Positions 18,611 through 30,084 of a stretch of DNA of 64,000 nucleotides are shown in pieces (within the stretch, counting starts at the first letter, position 1; every line of letters begins with the position of its first letter). Below the pieces are notes generated by a model that was given only the letters and a program-made list of their open reading frames with translations, was not told where the DNA came from and searched no databases. The translations under genes and the position numbers were made by a program. The DNA is from Macrotis lagotis (lineage: Eukaryota > Chordata > Mammalia > Peramelemorphia > Peramelidae), in the NCBI RefSeq assembly GCF_037893015.1, contig NC_133661.1, positions 222,326,975-222,390,974 of the forward strand, given 5' to 3'.

Positions 18611-19072
18611 TGTGGGGAATTTTGCTAAGAGATTTACTCAGGCCAAGATCTAATCAGACAGTAAAAGAAATTCTAAGTTCAGGCTAATGGGAATATTTCT
18701 GTTCATTATACTTATTCATGTCCTGGGAAACTGTTGATTCTCCCTGTCAACAAGACAGATGATATGGAAATTGATATCTCTTTGACCAAGATATGAGTGA
18801 CCTAAGTAATGTACCCCAAGTTAGCCCACCTCCCATTTGATTAATCAATCAGACTTAAGTAGGCAACCTTCAGGAAGACCTCCACTTCAAAGGACATTAT
18901 AAACTGTGACCTCACTCTCAGTAGGGGTTTTTGGTCTAAGAGAGAGGGCCAAATGGCCATCCTTGTATTAAGAACTGGCCTTATTAATAAAATGATTAAA
19001 TTACCCAGAAACTAGGTCTCTCTAGAGCATTTTATCCAGCAACTATGTCTCTAGAAAAGTGACCGAACAACA
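18611..19072 (+). mobile_element. Probable solo LTR of an endogenous retrovirus
   Basis: Starts TGTGGGGAATTTTGC and ends ..GACCGAACAACA. A TATA-like 'cattataaactgtgacctca' lies at about 18895 and an AATAAA (about 18986) follows at a suitable distance. No internal retroviral sequence adjoins either side. Flanking aataatag / aaatatag may be a decayed TSD. Family unknown. Confidence 0.55.
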
Positions 19073-19234
19073 AAATATAGACATAACTCATATAAACAAA
19101 AGAGGTTCCTCAATTTTTAAATGTGTATAGGTGTCCTAAGACACTTAAATTTGAGAATCACTGCCCACGTGGCTACTGTCTTTACCCCCATTGTAACCTT
19201 TCCCGCTCTATTCCTGCCCAATTTGTTCTAGGTA

Positions 19235-19300
19235 TTACCAGGACTTAGCAAGTGTCTGGCATGCAGTATGTGATTAATAAATATTTGTTAATTGGTCCAT
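19235..19300 (+). mobile_element. MIR/L2-type 3' tail relic
   Basis: 'ggcatgcagtatgtgattaa' then 'taaatatttgttaattgg' matches the shared MIR/L2 terminal region. Confidence 0.45.
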
Positions 19301-19387
19301 TGATTGAATTCCAGGTTAAAGAGTTTGACTAGTTCTTTAGTGATCAATAAACACCTCTTCAAAAACAAGGGACAAACAATTGGATCT

Positions 19388-19431
19388 TTCTTTCTTTGTT
19401 GGTTTGTTTCTTTCATATTTCTTTTTTCTTT

Positions 19432-19479
<48 letters not shown>

Positions 19480-19640
19480 AATTTATTAATTTCTTTCTTT
19501 CTTCCCTTCTTTCTTTCCTTCCTTCCTCCTTCCCTTCCTTTCTTTTGCTTTTTTCTTTCTTCCTTTCCTTCCTTCTTTCTTTTCTTCCTTCCTTCTATCT
19601 TTCCTTTTCTTTCTGTCTCTCCCTTCCCTCCCTTCCTCCC

Positions 19641-19690
<50 letters not shown>
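19388..19690. repeat. Long polypyrimidine tract: (CTTT)n, mixed, then (CT)n
   Basis: About 300 bp, nearly all C/T on the plus strand. (TTTC)n lies at about 19430-19480, (CCTT)-rich sequence in the middle and about 21 CT units at 19646-19688. Long open frames on both strands here are low-complexity artefacts. Confidence 0.92.
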
Positions 19691-19691
<1 letters not shown>

Positions 19692-20040
19692 TCCCTCTGT
19701 CCACATAGGGTATCATACCCTTACTTTGAAGATGTCTGGGAATTTATGGGCTAGATTTCTTTAAGGATCATGCCTTAAATCCAAATCACTCTAGCTCTCA
19801 ATGATTGGTCATCCATAGTTCCTATACTAAACTCCACTTGTCTGGGTCCTGATTGGATTAGAGTAAATGTAAATAGCAATTGTTTCTCTTTGGGTCAGAA
19901 ATCATCTTCCTCTTCAGATTGATTTTTTTAACTTGGTAAAAGAGACCATTTTTTTGCCTCATTTCTTACCTAGCCTTAATCATTAAATGGGTGTTGCCTC
20001 AGTCAAATTGAGACCTGTTAAAACCCTTATCTTAAAAAAA

Positions 20041-20250
20041 GATCTGGGTCTTCCACATCATCCAGGGTCATCTCCAGTGATCTTGATCTATATCAGACCA
20101 CTGGACCCAGGTGGCTTCAGAGGAGAAAGTGAGGGTGATGTCTTTGTATCTTCCTCATTTAAATCCAATTCATTTGCAAGTCATGGCATCACCTTCTTGA
20201 TGTCAAGATCTTCTTTGAGAATGGAGGACAAACAACAACAATATTTAGCA
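20041..20250 (+). mobile_element. RTE-tailed SINE
   Basis: Has 'ggtcttccacatcatccagg', 'ccactggacccaggtggctt', 'tccaattcatttgcaagtca', a 'gatgtcaagatcttctttga' block and ends in aggacaaacaacaacaa. The tail resembles the RTE 3' end at 8337-8400. A second copy is at 60455-60695. Confidence 0.7.
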
Positions 20251-20699
20251 GCAGAGATTTGGAGGAATGAGAACCTAGATAGCACCTCTTCTGTAGAAGG
20301 ATGTTTAGGAAGGAAGAGAGTACTGAGAGATGGGGACACACCACTGAAAAACACAGGTTGTGATAAGTAGGTCCTGAGAGCCGCAATGCCTCCAAATCTC
20401 TTCCGCTGGCCTCATCCTTCCCACTAAAAATCATCTCCTGTGGTGTTGCAGGTTGCCTGCCCCTACTAGAGAATATTAATACCAGGGATCAGTGAGGAAA
20501 TTGCTGACGCCTTAGAAATGTTTTATCTCTTTCAGGTCACTAGGGTCCCATTTATTAAGTTACTGCTTGAGGGTACTGTTGTTTTGAAAGAAAAAAATGT
20601 ATCTCCCCAAATGTCAGCAGTTTTCTCTATATAATGCTAGTAGAAAGATACTTTTAAGCTGAGAAATGTGTGCCAGGTTTAATTTTGTGGTTGTTAATA

Positions 20700-20930
20700 A
20701 TACCATCTCACATTTGTATGTGGTTTCAAAGCACTTTCACATAGCTTCATCTCTCAGAATGTTGGACTTGAAATCAAAAACACCTGTGTTCAAATGGTAC
20801 CCCTCTCTGATACAGATATTATCTGTCTTGAATGATAGGAATGGATGTCTCCAGTTTATAGATGAAATACCGAGTCTGAGGCAAGTGAACTGAATGGTTC
20901 AGGATACACCTAGTTAGTAAGGGGAGGAAT
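20700..20930 (-). mobile_element. MIR-type relic
   Basis: 'gtttcaaagcactttcacat' and, further right, 'agtttatagatgaaataccg' and 'acacctagttagtaag' in reverse MIR order. Confidence 0.4.
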
Positions 20931-21356
20931 CATTGGGTCTTTTGACAAGTATATCAGTTGTTTCAGTTAAGGAATCCAGCCTATACACCTGATGATCTTT
21001 CATTAGGTCATCAGAGTACTTATAAGGTGCCTTAGAAGAACTAAATGTATTATTTGTAAAACAGAATATAAAAGTATCTGGAGAAGTGATTCAATCAACC
21101 AATTTTGAATTTACATAATCCAAAATCTAAAAGGAAATTTCCAAAGTTCATGATTCTGGCCATTTAGTAAATGTCTTTCCATCACTAGTCTTGAAACAGA
21201 ATACTAATCATATGTTTATACATTACTATTAACTAGGAGCCTGAGGAATTAATGAAGTCCAGGCTTTGAACTAACCCATGACTGTTTCATACACATGATT
21301 GAGGTTGGTTTCAAGAGCTGGTCTTGAAAGCATGTGTTTAAATCACAAACGCTCTC
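20931..21356. other. Unassigned stretch
   Basis: No gene or repeat recognised. Confidence 0.35.
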
Positions 21357-21676
21357 TTCATTCCACCCTCTTCATCTTCTCTCCCATCATCCTTTCTCAT
21401 TCCCTTTTATCCTCCTCCTTTTTCCCTCCCCCTCTGCTTCTTTCTCCTCTCCTTTTCTTAGTCTCTGACTCTCTCCCTCACTGTTTTTCTGTCCCCTTCT
21501 GTTCCTCTCCATCTCTGTCTCTCTCTCTGTCTCTGTCTTTTTGTCTCTCAGTCTCTCTGTCTCTATCTCTGTCTCTTTCTCTCTCTCTGTCTCTGTATCT
21601 CTTTCTGTCTCTTTCTGTCTCTCTGTCTTTCTGTCTCTCTCTTTCATTCTCTCTTTTTCTCTCTCTCTCTCTCCCT
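21357..21676. repeat. Polypyrimidine tract with (TCTCTG)n-like repeats
   Basis: C/T-rich from 21357; from about 21500 to 21660 dominated by tct(c/g)tctctg units. Open frames on both strands are low-complexity artefacts. Confidence 0.9.
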
Positions 21677-21761
21677 TCCCCATTCTCTCATTTTTCTATT
21701 ACTTCATTGTAACATTAGCTTATGTATCTCCACCATATAGCTCAGTCAGTATTCTAGAGCC

Positions 21762-21955
21762 TGATTTTAAAAACCTTTAAAAACACACATACCCAAATCT
21801 AACTACCAATCTCCATCCAAAAAAAATCCTTTAAATTAATTTTAAACACTGAGTCATTCTGATTTTAAAACCTTTAGAAACACACATGCACAAATCTAAC
21901 TACCAATCTCCATCAAAAAAAATCTTTTATATTAATTTTAAGCACTGAGTCATTC
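21762..21955. repeat. Tandem duplication, two ~97-bp units
   Basis: Units 21762-21859 and 21860-21955 both run from tgattttaaaa(a)ccttta through 'caaatctaactaccaatctc' to 'cactgagtcattc', with scattered substitutions. Confidence 0.85.
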
Positions 21956-23045
21956 AGAATGCTCCAACATTACATAACCACCATTAAAGCATTAGTATTA
22001 CTACTGGGGGCACTTGATTATGCAACTGAATAGTAAATCTCCTATGGGGGACTCTCTTCCAAAAAGAGGTTTCACTCTACCAATTTATTTTCAGGCCGCT
22101 CGCGATCATTTCAGCCTCCCTTTTAGCTTTTTGGTTTCAGGGAGAAGGCTTTGAGCTATTACCAAGGGGCTGAAGTTGAAGGAATTCATACACAGTAAGT
22201 CTAGAGTTTTTTCCCTTTCCAAAGCACTTGAGAGCTAAGCCCACTTCCAGGCTGTCCTGAGAGTGGAGGGACCCGAGCTGAGGCCCCTCAGAGCAGGCCC
22301 AGCTTTCCACTTTTTTTGCCTCCTTCAGATATTAGCTGAGAATCTAGGCCAAAGGACAAAGTGTTCTTTGCTTGTATATCCAGGGAAGGCCTACCTGGCA
22401 TTGAAGCAAACTCCTTGTGGGCAGCTGCCCAGAGCTGGCACTGCTGTTCCTGCTGCCCTCTGACCCCTGGACAATGGTCCATGGTGGCTCTACCAAGATG
22501 CCAAAGGGCCCTTCTGAGGATGCCTGGGAGGCTGTCCATGTTCAAAAGACATTAGTTTGATCCTCGGTTCCCATCCCCTTCCCCCCAAGTCTGGGCCTTC
22601 AGACCACAAGGAAAGGTGGAATTTATAGGAATATTTTATAACTGCTTCTAAAATAGACAAAGTGGAAATTCTTTCCATTATCTGTACCTCCTCCCATGTC
22701 TACTCCTAGACCTCCAAGATCTCCAAGTTTAGTACAAAATTCCTGCCACCCAAACTTTTGCTTCTGGGATTTTACTTATAAACTCATGATTTCCAGCTGT
22801 CCTGGTGATATTAGATAATCTCATGAGATGTGGGGATGAGGGAAATTTTGCATTGGGGAATAGGCCAGTCTTTAAAAAAAGAAGAGAAGCTACTGGGACA
22901 GTAGTCATAAAAATCATACAAGACCCCTTACAGCTCCCAAGTTTGTAAGCTTGGTAGTTTATGTTTGCATGGTGCTTTAAGAATATGAAGCACTTTTGTT
23001 TATATGTTATTTTTTGAATAATAAATTTTATGGATGGGACAGCAA
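21956..23045. other. Unassigned stretch
   Basis: About 1.1 kb, GC-richer at 22240-22580. I find no exon with convincing splice sites and no known domain in the short overlapping frames, and no recognised repeat. Confidence 0.4.
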
Positions 23046-23162
23046 TGATATAGTGGAATAGTTGGCCTTGGATTCAAATACCACCATTAATATCTTCTGA
23101 CTCTATGACCTAGGCTTAACCTCTCAGTACCCTATGGTAACTCTTTAAAACCTTAATTTCAG
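23046..23162 (+). mobile_element. MIR-type relic
   Basis: 'ccttggattcaaataccacc', 'tgactctatgacctaggctt', 'taacctctcagtaccc'. Confidence 0.5.
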
Positions 23163-24019
23163 ATGCCAGTGTACATTGATAGAAAGTTCCTTACAGAGAC
23201 CTCCCTACAAAATGTGAGAAAATCTCAGACTCAGTCAAAACAACAACAAATTGATGCCTTTTTTCCCCGATTATCTCACTGATGTCTGTATACAAAATGA
23301 CCCTTACCATATAAGCCACAATAAAGTAAGCCCTCCTTTGTAAGCAAGAGAACCAAATCAACCAACATATCAACTTTGACAGCCTAGGCACAATTCTGTA
23401 TCCCACGAACTCTCCAACAAAAGGAGAGAATTTCATCTCCTTAACTTTTAGAGTCAGTGATAGGCTGAATAACCCAGAAAGGGGGCACCACAAATGCTAC
23501 CTTCCAACTTTCAATTAAATCCACCAAACATTTATTAAATGCCTACTTGTAATAAACTAAAAATATAAAGATGAAATAAGGTGGGGAAGGGGGTAGCAGT
23601 TGATTAACTGCTATATAGCTGATTATAACTGCTAAATAATGGAGGTGGGGCTCTATTCACCCATCTGGTAGATGTGTTCTATTTTCAAAACATAATGCAT
23701 TTTTCTAGTCATCTAGAGTAATTAAAAAGTAATCTCAAGGTTAAAATCTAAATGACCACAATCCAAGGAGCTTCTGAACAAAATGAAATCTGAGTTTAGG
23801 AATGGCAAATCCAAAGCCAGGGTAGTTCACTTAAAACACCATGGAGAAGGAAAAGCAAAAGGGGTAACTAATGAGAATTTTTTTCATCAGTTAATTAGTT
23901 TCTCATTCAGCTAAAGACATCACAACCATATGCTCAAACATGATTCTTTACAGGATAAGTCAAATATGTAGATGACAATAATTTATGATAAGGGCATTGA
24001 AGAAATCCAAGCAGAATCA
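23163..24019. other. Unassigned stretch
   Basis: No gene or repeat recognised. Confidence 0.35.
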
Positions 24020-24790
24020 AGAATAGATAATTAGTATATAACTAGGGGAATCTTGGAAAGCTTTATGAAGGAGGTGGCACCTGTGTTGAGCCTTGAAAAA
24101 AAGGGAAAGTTTCCAGAAATATTGTTGCCAAGAGTATTATGTATAAAGCTGTGAATAAAAGAAAAGAATGTCTAGAGAAGTGATCAATTAATAAATAAAT
24201 CCAGAATTTAAAATGTAAGCTCTAAAGTCTATCTCTAGAAAACAGGAAATAAAATAATGAAGAAGCAAAGATATGGAAAATAACAGGAAAAGAAAGAGGG
24301 TATGGCAAATAGGACATTTGGGTTGGAAGAAAGATCATATCAAAGATAGTAGTATTAGGAGACAAGGATAGAAAGTTAGGTGGAGACTAGATTGTGTAGA
24401 GCTCTGTATGCTAGGTTAAAGAAGTTGGTATTTGAGAGGTAGCTAGGTGGCACAGCAGTCAGAACACTGACCTTGGAATCAGAAGGACCTGAGTTCAAAT
24501 CCAGCCTAAGCTACTTATTATAGATGTGATTGTGCTGAGGAAGTTACTTAACCATGATTGCCTTGTTAAAAAAAAGAGAGAGCGAGAGAAAGAAGAAGTT
24601 GGCATTTTATCTTATAGGCAATGACATAGATCACTGAAGGAAATATGTGTTTTTTGTGTGTATGGTGGGGGTGGGGAGGGAACCTTTAGAAAGATTACTG
24701 TGAAGGACATAGTGGAGAAGAAGAGACTGGAAACAAGGACTATTAAAATGGTCCAAAAGAGAGATGTGGTCTAAAGTGCACCATAGCAGT
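24020..24790 (+). mobile_element. Ancient unclassified repeat, split by a SINE
   Basis: 'gagccttgaaaaaaag', 'ggtatggcaaataggacatt', 'tagattgtgtagagctctgt', 'ttataggcaatgacatagat' and 'gaaagattactgtgaaggac' follow the order of a common mammalian relic also present at 46215-46620. Class not certain. The WSINE at 24437-24575 interrupts it. Confidence 0.4.
24437..24575 (+). mobile_element. WSINE-type SINE
   Basis: 'gaggtagctaggtggcacag' through 'gttcaaatccagcctaagct' to 'gattgccttgttaaaaaaaa'. Confidence 0.8.
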
Positions 24791-25044
24791 GTGAATGGAG
24801 AGGAGGGGGTGAATGCAAGAGATATTACAAAACTGCTACTTTCCAGGAATGGTTTTGAACTGATTGTGCTTACTATAAAATAAAGAATGAAGAAAGTAAA
24901 TGAACTAGTTTACATTGAGTACTGATGGGATAAGATACAAAATGATTGAGTGAATGAATGAATGAATAGCATTTTATAAATGTTTAAATCTAAGTAACTA
25001 GTTGACAAAGTAGATAGAGTGCTAAGCTTGGAGTCAGAAGACCT

Positions 25045-25245
25045 TTGTTGTTGCTGTTTAGTTGTGTCCAAATCTTCATGACCCCTTTTGGGGTTTTCTT
25101 TTTGGCAAAGCTTTAAATGTAGTTTGCCATTTTCTTCTCTAGTTCATGTTACAGATGAGAAAACTGAGGCAAATGAGGTTAAGTGACTTGTTCAGGGTCA
25201 TACATCTAGAAAGCATCTGAGGCTGGATTTGAACTCCAGAAGAGG
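25045..25245 (-). mobile_element. MAR1-type SINE
   Basis: Starts 'ttgttgttgctgtttagttg'; includes 'cagatgagaaaactgaggca' and 'gaggctggatttgaactcc'. Confidence 0.78.
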
Positions 25246-25674
25246 AGTCATTTGGTTCACCTTTCCTTTCCAGAAGCAGCAGTGGCATTCATCTGATGAA
25301 TGTTCATGGAGCATGAATCGGAATGAAAATGGCAAAGGGATGAGCAGGAAGTGCAGTCTGGGGTCTAGAGGTCAGCTAGATAGAGTGTACCATGTTGGCT
25401 TGTAAAAACCGACTCTCCATTCAGAGCAGTACAGTCTGAAGGTGGTAACAAAGCTAAGTGGAGATGGGTTGCAGATTGAATCTTGGACTGTGGAGTTACC
25501 AGTCAAGAGAAAGGCTACCTGTGGTAAAAGGGGGGTGGTGACAGAGAGAGGCATCAGAACATGAGAGAGATTAATCACACCTATTCCACATTTTTGCTTA
25601 TGGTTATGCTTTCAGGATATATAAGCAATTAACTCTTGTCTGGTTACTCTTTATTTTAGAAAGATAATTTAAAG
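25246..25674. other. Unassigned stretch
   Basis: No gene or repeat recognised. Confidence 0.35.
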
Positions 25675-25955
25675 ATAAAGATAATAATAGCTAATATTTC
25701 TTTAGAACTTTTTAAAGTCTGCAAAACATTTTACAAATATTGTCTCATGTTATCCTCACAACAAGCCTGGGAGGTAGGGTGAGTGATGTCATTTTCCCCA
25801 CTCTTCAAGGTAAATGCTTTGTTATACCCATTTTACAATTGAGTAAACTGAGGCAAACAAAGGTCTTGCCCAAAATTTCACAGTTAATAAGTATCTGAGG
25901 TGGCATTTCAATGTAGGTATTCCTGATTCCAGGCTCTATCCACCATGCTACCTAA
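25675..25955 (-). mobile_element. MIR-type SINE
   Basis: 'aaaacattttacaaatattg', 'tcctcacaacaagcctggga', 'cccattttacaattgagtaa' and 'ctatccaccatgctacctaa' in reverse order. Confidence 0.7.
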
Positions 25956-26678
25956 GATTTTTATTTCATCAGAAAATTAATAGCAATCCAACCCACCAGA
26001 TAAGTGAGGTGATAGGTATTCAGAACAGCAATGAGGCTGGGAATTGTTCATTTTAAAAAAAAAATCTTATTCTGAGAGAGCTGATGGTTCTGTGGATGTC
26101 TACTCTCATAATGAAGTTTAACCTAGAAATACAGGTTAACAGTGGTCTGTTGTGATAGTCTGGGGTTCATCAACAATTTTGACTTGTATTCTAAATCAGC
26201 TTTTTGTTTATATTTTTATCTTAACCCCCAAGCAGACATATCCTTTTTGAGGGCAGGGAGCCTGTTTTACATAAAATTCTCCCCTTTGCCCTTCAGCTGA
26301 TCAGCACAATTTCATAGATTCTCAGCAAATATTTGTTGAAGGAAAATAAGTAATTATTAAGGCCCCTTCTATCTCTGACAATCTGCAGTTCCATGAAGGA
26401 ATGAAGACTATAGTTAGTTGATAGAAGCATTGTAAGGGTAAATATGATCTTGATTTGGTAACTTTCTCTACTCAGGTTAGGCAAAGGGAAAATACCTGAG
26501 AACCTGAGTTGTGACTTCAAACTGAAATAAAATTGGAATTAGTAAGAATTTTTAAAAACAGCCATCAAGAAAAAATAAAACTTCAAATAAATTAGTAAGA
26601 GGAGAAATAAAATGAAATTATAAAGAGTATGTCAATTGTTTTAAAAATGGATGAATAAATTTTTAATAAAATAATAAT
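25956..26678. other. Unassigned stretch
   Basis: No gene or clear repeat; 26300-26345 has a short MIR/L2-like 'cagcaaatatttgttgaa' tail. Confidence 0.35.
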
Positions 26679-26935
26679 GTTGTTGTTCAGTCATTTTAGT
26701 CATGTTTGACTCATCATGACCCTATTTGGTTTTGGGGGTTTTCTTGGCAAAAAAACTAGAATAATTTGCCATTTCCTTCTCTGGTTTGTTTTATAGATGA
26801 GGAAACTGAGGCAAACAGAGTTAAGTGATTTGTTTAAAATCATATAGCTAATAAGAATCTGAGGCTGTTTTGAACTCATAAAAATGAGTCTTCCTGACTC
26901 CAAGCCCAGTACTCTATCCACTGTGCCACCTAGCC
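26679..26935 (-). mobile_element. MAR1-type SINE
   Basis: Complete from 'gttgttgttcagtcatttta' to 'ctatccactgtgccacctag'. Confidence 0.82.
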
Positions 26936-27306
26936 AGTAAAATATTTATAAAATAATTATAAAGTAGTAAAATAATAGTAACCATATTTTATTAGCTTCT
27001 ACATATTTCCACTTATGTGTACCTTATCATATTTTATTGTTTTTAATCTATCTATCTGGCTGTTTAGCTATCTGTCATCTATACTTAGTCTTCCAACTGC
27101 CACCTTCCCCTCCCTCAATACCTTATTACTGTATAGTTGTGACCTAACTTCTCAAAGTCTGTGTGAATGAATAAGAGGTTCTGGCAGCTTCTACTAATCT
27201 GGAAAGACTTGGAGCATGGACCAGTGATGGACTGTTTGTCTAAACCCAAGAAGCAGCCTAACTAAGACTGGAAAAATTTATCTCTTATCCCCATTACCAT
27301 TATTTC
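26936..27306. other. Unassigned stretch
   Basis: AT-rich; no gene or repeat recognised. Confidence 0.3.
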
Positions 27307-27323
27307 AAGATAATGAAATTTTC

Positions 27324-27429
27324 GCGGCAGCTAGGTATCACAGCCTCAGACACTCAGTAATTACCTGTGTGATCTTGGGCAAATCACTGAATCCCATTGC
27401 CTTGCAAAAACAAAACAAACAAACAAAAA
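27324..27429 (+). mobile_element. Internally deleted WSINE-type SINE
   Basis: 'gcggcagctaggtatcacag' jumps directly to 'cctcagacactcagtaatta', missing about 45 bp including the B box. The 3' part and A-rich tail are intact. A perfect 17-bp TSD, aagataatgaaattttc, lies at 27307-27323 and 27430-27446. Confidence 0.85.
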
Positions 27430-27446
27430 AAGATAATGAAATTTTC

Positions 27447-28669
27447 AGACTCAGCAAATAGCTACAGAAGATTATCTTCCCAGTGCTAGAGGGGCTGCAA
27501 TCTACATGATGGAGGGCACATCCACATGAAAGGAAGCAGCTCTCTGAAGCATTGAAACAGAGTCATAGTATGGATGGATGTGTTTGCTCTCTGGTTCTGC
27601 TTTCTTATCTTAGCATCACTTCATGTTAAGTCTTTCCACATTTCTTTATATTCTTCATGTTTGCTATTGGAAGGTCAATTTTTAGCTTTGTTCTATATAG
27701 TAGTTTTTCAGCAGGGGAAACTATGATTTCAATCTGTCCAGAAATTCAAGAAGGAAGTTTTCCATGAAAGCCAACTTCAGAATATGTCCCCTGATCATAT
27801 TTAGGGACTGTAGCAAACCATGGTAAATCAAAAATCTTCACCAATATCTAATAATAGAAAAAGATAAAAATTGAAAACAAGAGAAAGTCCTTAGGATACT
27901 ATGGCAAGACTGCTTTCAAAGCAGTGGTAGGTCGGATACAATGCCCAGGGATTCAAAGGGCATTTCATCAGGGTAGATCTTACAGAAAGGATTACAGGTG
28001 GGAATGCCCTTCTCATTCAAGCAGAATGGACAAGCCTTGTCCATGACAACTGTTGGAAAAAGGGTGGTGGCCTAAAGGGGGTAGAGCAGAGCCTTAGGGT
28101 ATCAAGATGGAATGAAAGGGATGATCAGCATCTAACCAGGAGTCATTTAATCTCTTTAAGCCTCAATTTTCTAATCCATAAAACGAAACTCTTGAATTCA
28201 ATGGTCCCCCTCCAGCTCTGAGTCTATTACCTCTAAATTTGGTCAAAAGAGCCAATACAATTTGGGAAGAGAGAGTCTCAAAGTTCTGAATCAATAGCCA
28301 TCAATGTTAGGTAGCAAGAAAACCTAGCTCTAAACAGATTTAATAACCCAAGATGAATCTAGGAATTAATTTTTCATGTTTCTAGGTTTACTGGTTTAGA
28401 AAATGCTTTTGCATTCCTTGAACATGAGAAATAATTAAAGCCAAAAGTCTGTTCTGCTACATTAGAACTTCTGATAATCCTTAAATGAAGCAAAATATGC
28501 AATTTCAAGTAAATTGCTTTTTAAACTGTCAGATAACATGACTCCATTTATGCATGTGAAGTGATTTAGAGGATTTTTTACTATTAGCTGAAAGCAAGCA
28601 AAGAAAAAAATGTTAACAATAGGGAAACATTCCTGAAAGGAATGTGGATAATGGTGATTTTATTCCGAT
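27447..28669. other. Unassigned stretch
   Basis: About 1.2 kb with no recognisable gene. A MIR-like fragment ('tctctttaagcctcaatttt', about 28150-28225, plus) is the only relic seen. Confidence 0.35.
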
Positions 28670-28845
28670 TATTTTTGAAGATTATATTGAAGCACTTTCC
28701 TCACTTTGGGGAGGAATGACTTATCCTCATTTTACCAATAAGGAAATTGAGACCAGAGAGGGAAAATAAGTTGATCAGGGTTACACAGTTGGTAGTTGTA
28801 TGGGTTAGAAATCAAGTTTATATTTTCTGATTTCAGGTCTTATCA
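28670..28845 (-). mobile_element. MIR-type relic
   Basis: 'cattttaccaataaggaaat', 'tgagaccagagagggaaaat', 'gggttacacagttggtagtt'. Confidence 0.55.
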
Positions 28846-29111
28846 AAAGACTGGCTAAGGACAAAATTTAAAGACAGAAAATTAATGAATCTTTATGGAA
28901 TATTTTTGGTAAAAAAAGTAGTCTAGAATATGAACCACAAAGTATGTAAACTCTGAACTTCATGTTCGTAGGACCCTAAAAATTCTGGTTCTCTCTTTCT
29001 CCTTACAAAATGCATATATTTTTCCAACTTCACTATACCAGAGCCCAATTACAAATGTCTTTCTCTTCTTCCCTGAACCATCCCAACCATCCTAGTTGTA
29101 GATATGTATGT

Positions 29112-29114
<3 letters not shown>

Positions 29115-29150
<36 letters not shown>
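29115..29150. repeat. (AC)n microsatellite
   Basis: 18 AC units, then tatctgcata. Confidence 0.9.
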
Positions 29151-29153
<3 letters not shown>

Positions 29154-29659
29154 CTGCATACAACTAATATTTGGAGTTATACATATGGAAAGAGAGAGAG
29201 AAGAGAAAGAGAAATATTTTTTCTCCACTTCCTCCCATGCAATTTTTTTTACAGATAAGCCATTTCATATTCCTATCCTCAGTACCTAGCATTGTTTCTT
29301 GGGCATAGTAACCACTTAAAAACTATTTGGTGGAATGGATTGATTTGAATAGAGTCTAGGGGATTCCCCAAGATGATTTCTGAGGTCCTTTCTAACTCTG
29401 AAGCTCCACAAAACATTGTGGTTATTTTCCTTTGGCCTAAAAGTTGTTGCCAAAAGCCATCTGCTAGCTTTCCAGATGGCGCTCTGTCTGTGCCCTGCGA
29501 TTTTCTAGTTCTTCTTCTCTAAGGGAATTACTGAATAGCAGACTGAAGAGAAAAGGAGTCCTCAAAAGGTACAAGGAGATTAAGACCATTCATTTCATTT
29601 CCACACAAATTTATTAATTGCCTTTTATGTCCAAGGCTTTGCTTTTGGATGGATGTGCA
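29151..29659. other. Unassigned stretch
   Basis: MIR/L2-tail-like 'ggcatagtaaccacttaaaa' near 29300; otherwise nothing recognised. Confidence 0.35.
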
Positions 29660-29895
29660 TAGAGGCAGCCAAGTGGCACAATGGATAGAGCAATGCACCT
29701 GGAGTCAGAATGATCAGAGTTCAAATTCAGTCTCAGCCACCTATTAGGCAAAATCTGCTTGCTTCAGTTCTTTCAGTTTTAAAATGGGGATAATAATATC
29801 ATGTATTTCCCAGGATTGTTGAGGGTCAAACAAAGTAAGGCACTTTGCAAACCTTAAAATGTAAACATTAATCTAAACATGATACACTATATAAA
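29660..29895 (+). mobile_element. MIR/MON1-type SINE
   Basis: 'aggcagccaagtggcacaat', 'gagcaatgcacctggagtca', then 'aaaatggggataataatatc' and 'gcactttgcaaaccttaaaa'. Confidence 0.65.
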
Positions 29896-30084
29896 CATGA
29901 TTCAGATATAGCAATTAATAATTATTGTAACTAGGTAAATAGTGATAATAATTATTAATTGTAGATCTGCATTATGAACAAATCATATTTGGATAAAAAA
30001 TGCAATTTAAACCAAAGAAGTGAACTCATCATGTAGGGAAAATAACAGTCAACCCTATAACCAATTAATTGGCAAATATTTTTA

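Noticed and set aside
19396..19764. Overlapping Ser/Phe/Leu-rich and Arg/Glu/Lys-rich open frames
   Set aside because: Low-complexity translation of a polypyrimidine microsatellite on both strands.
21299..21712. Ser/Leu-rich 137-residue open frame and its antisense counterpart
   Set aside because: Produced by the (TCTCTG)n-like tract.
22263..22545. Cluster of overlapping frames in a GC-richer patch
   Set aside because: No conserved domain, no convincing splice sites and no CpG-island-like context.
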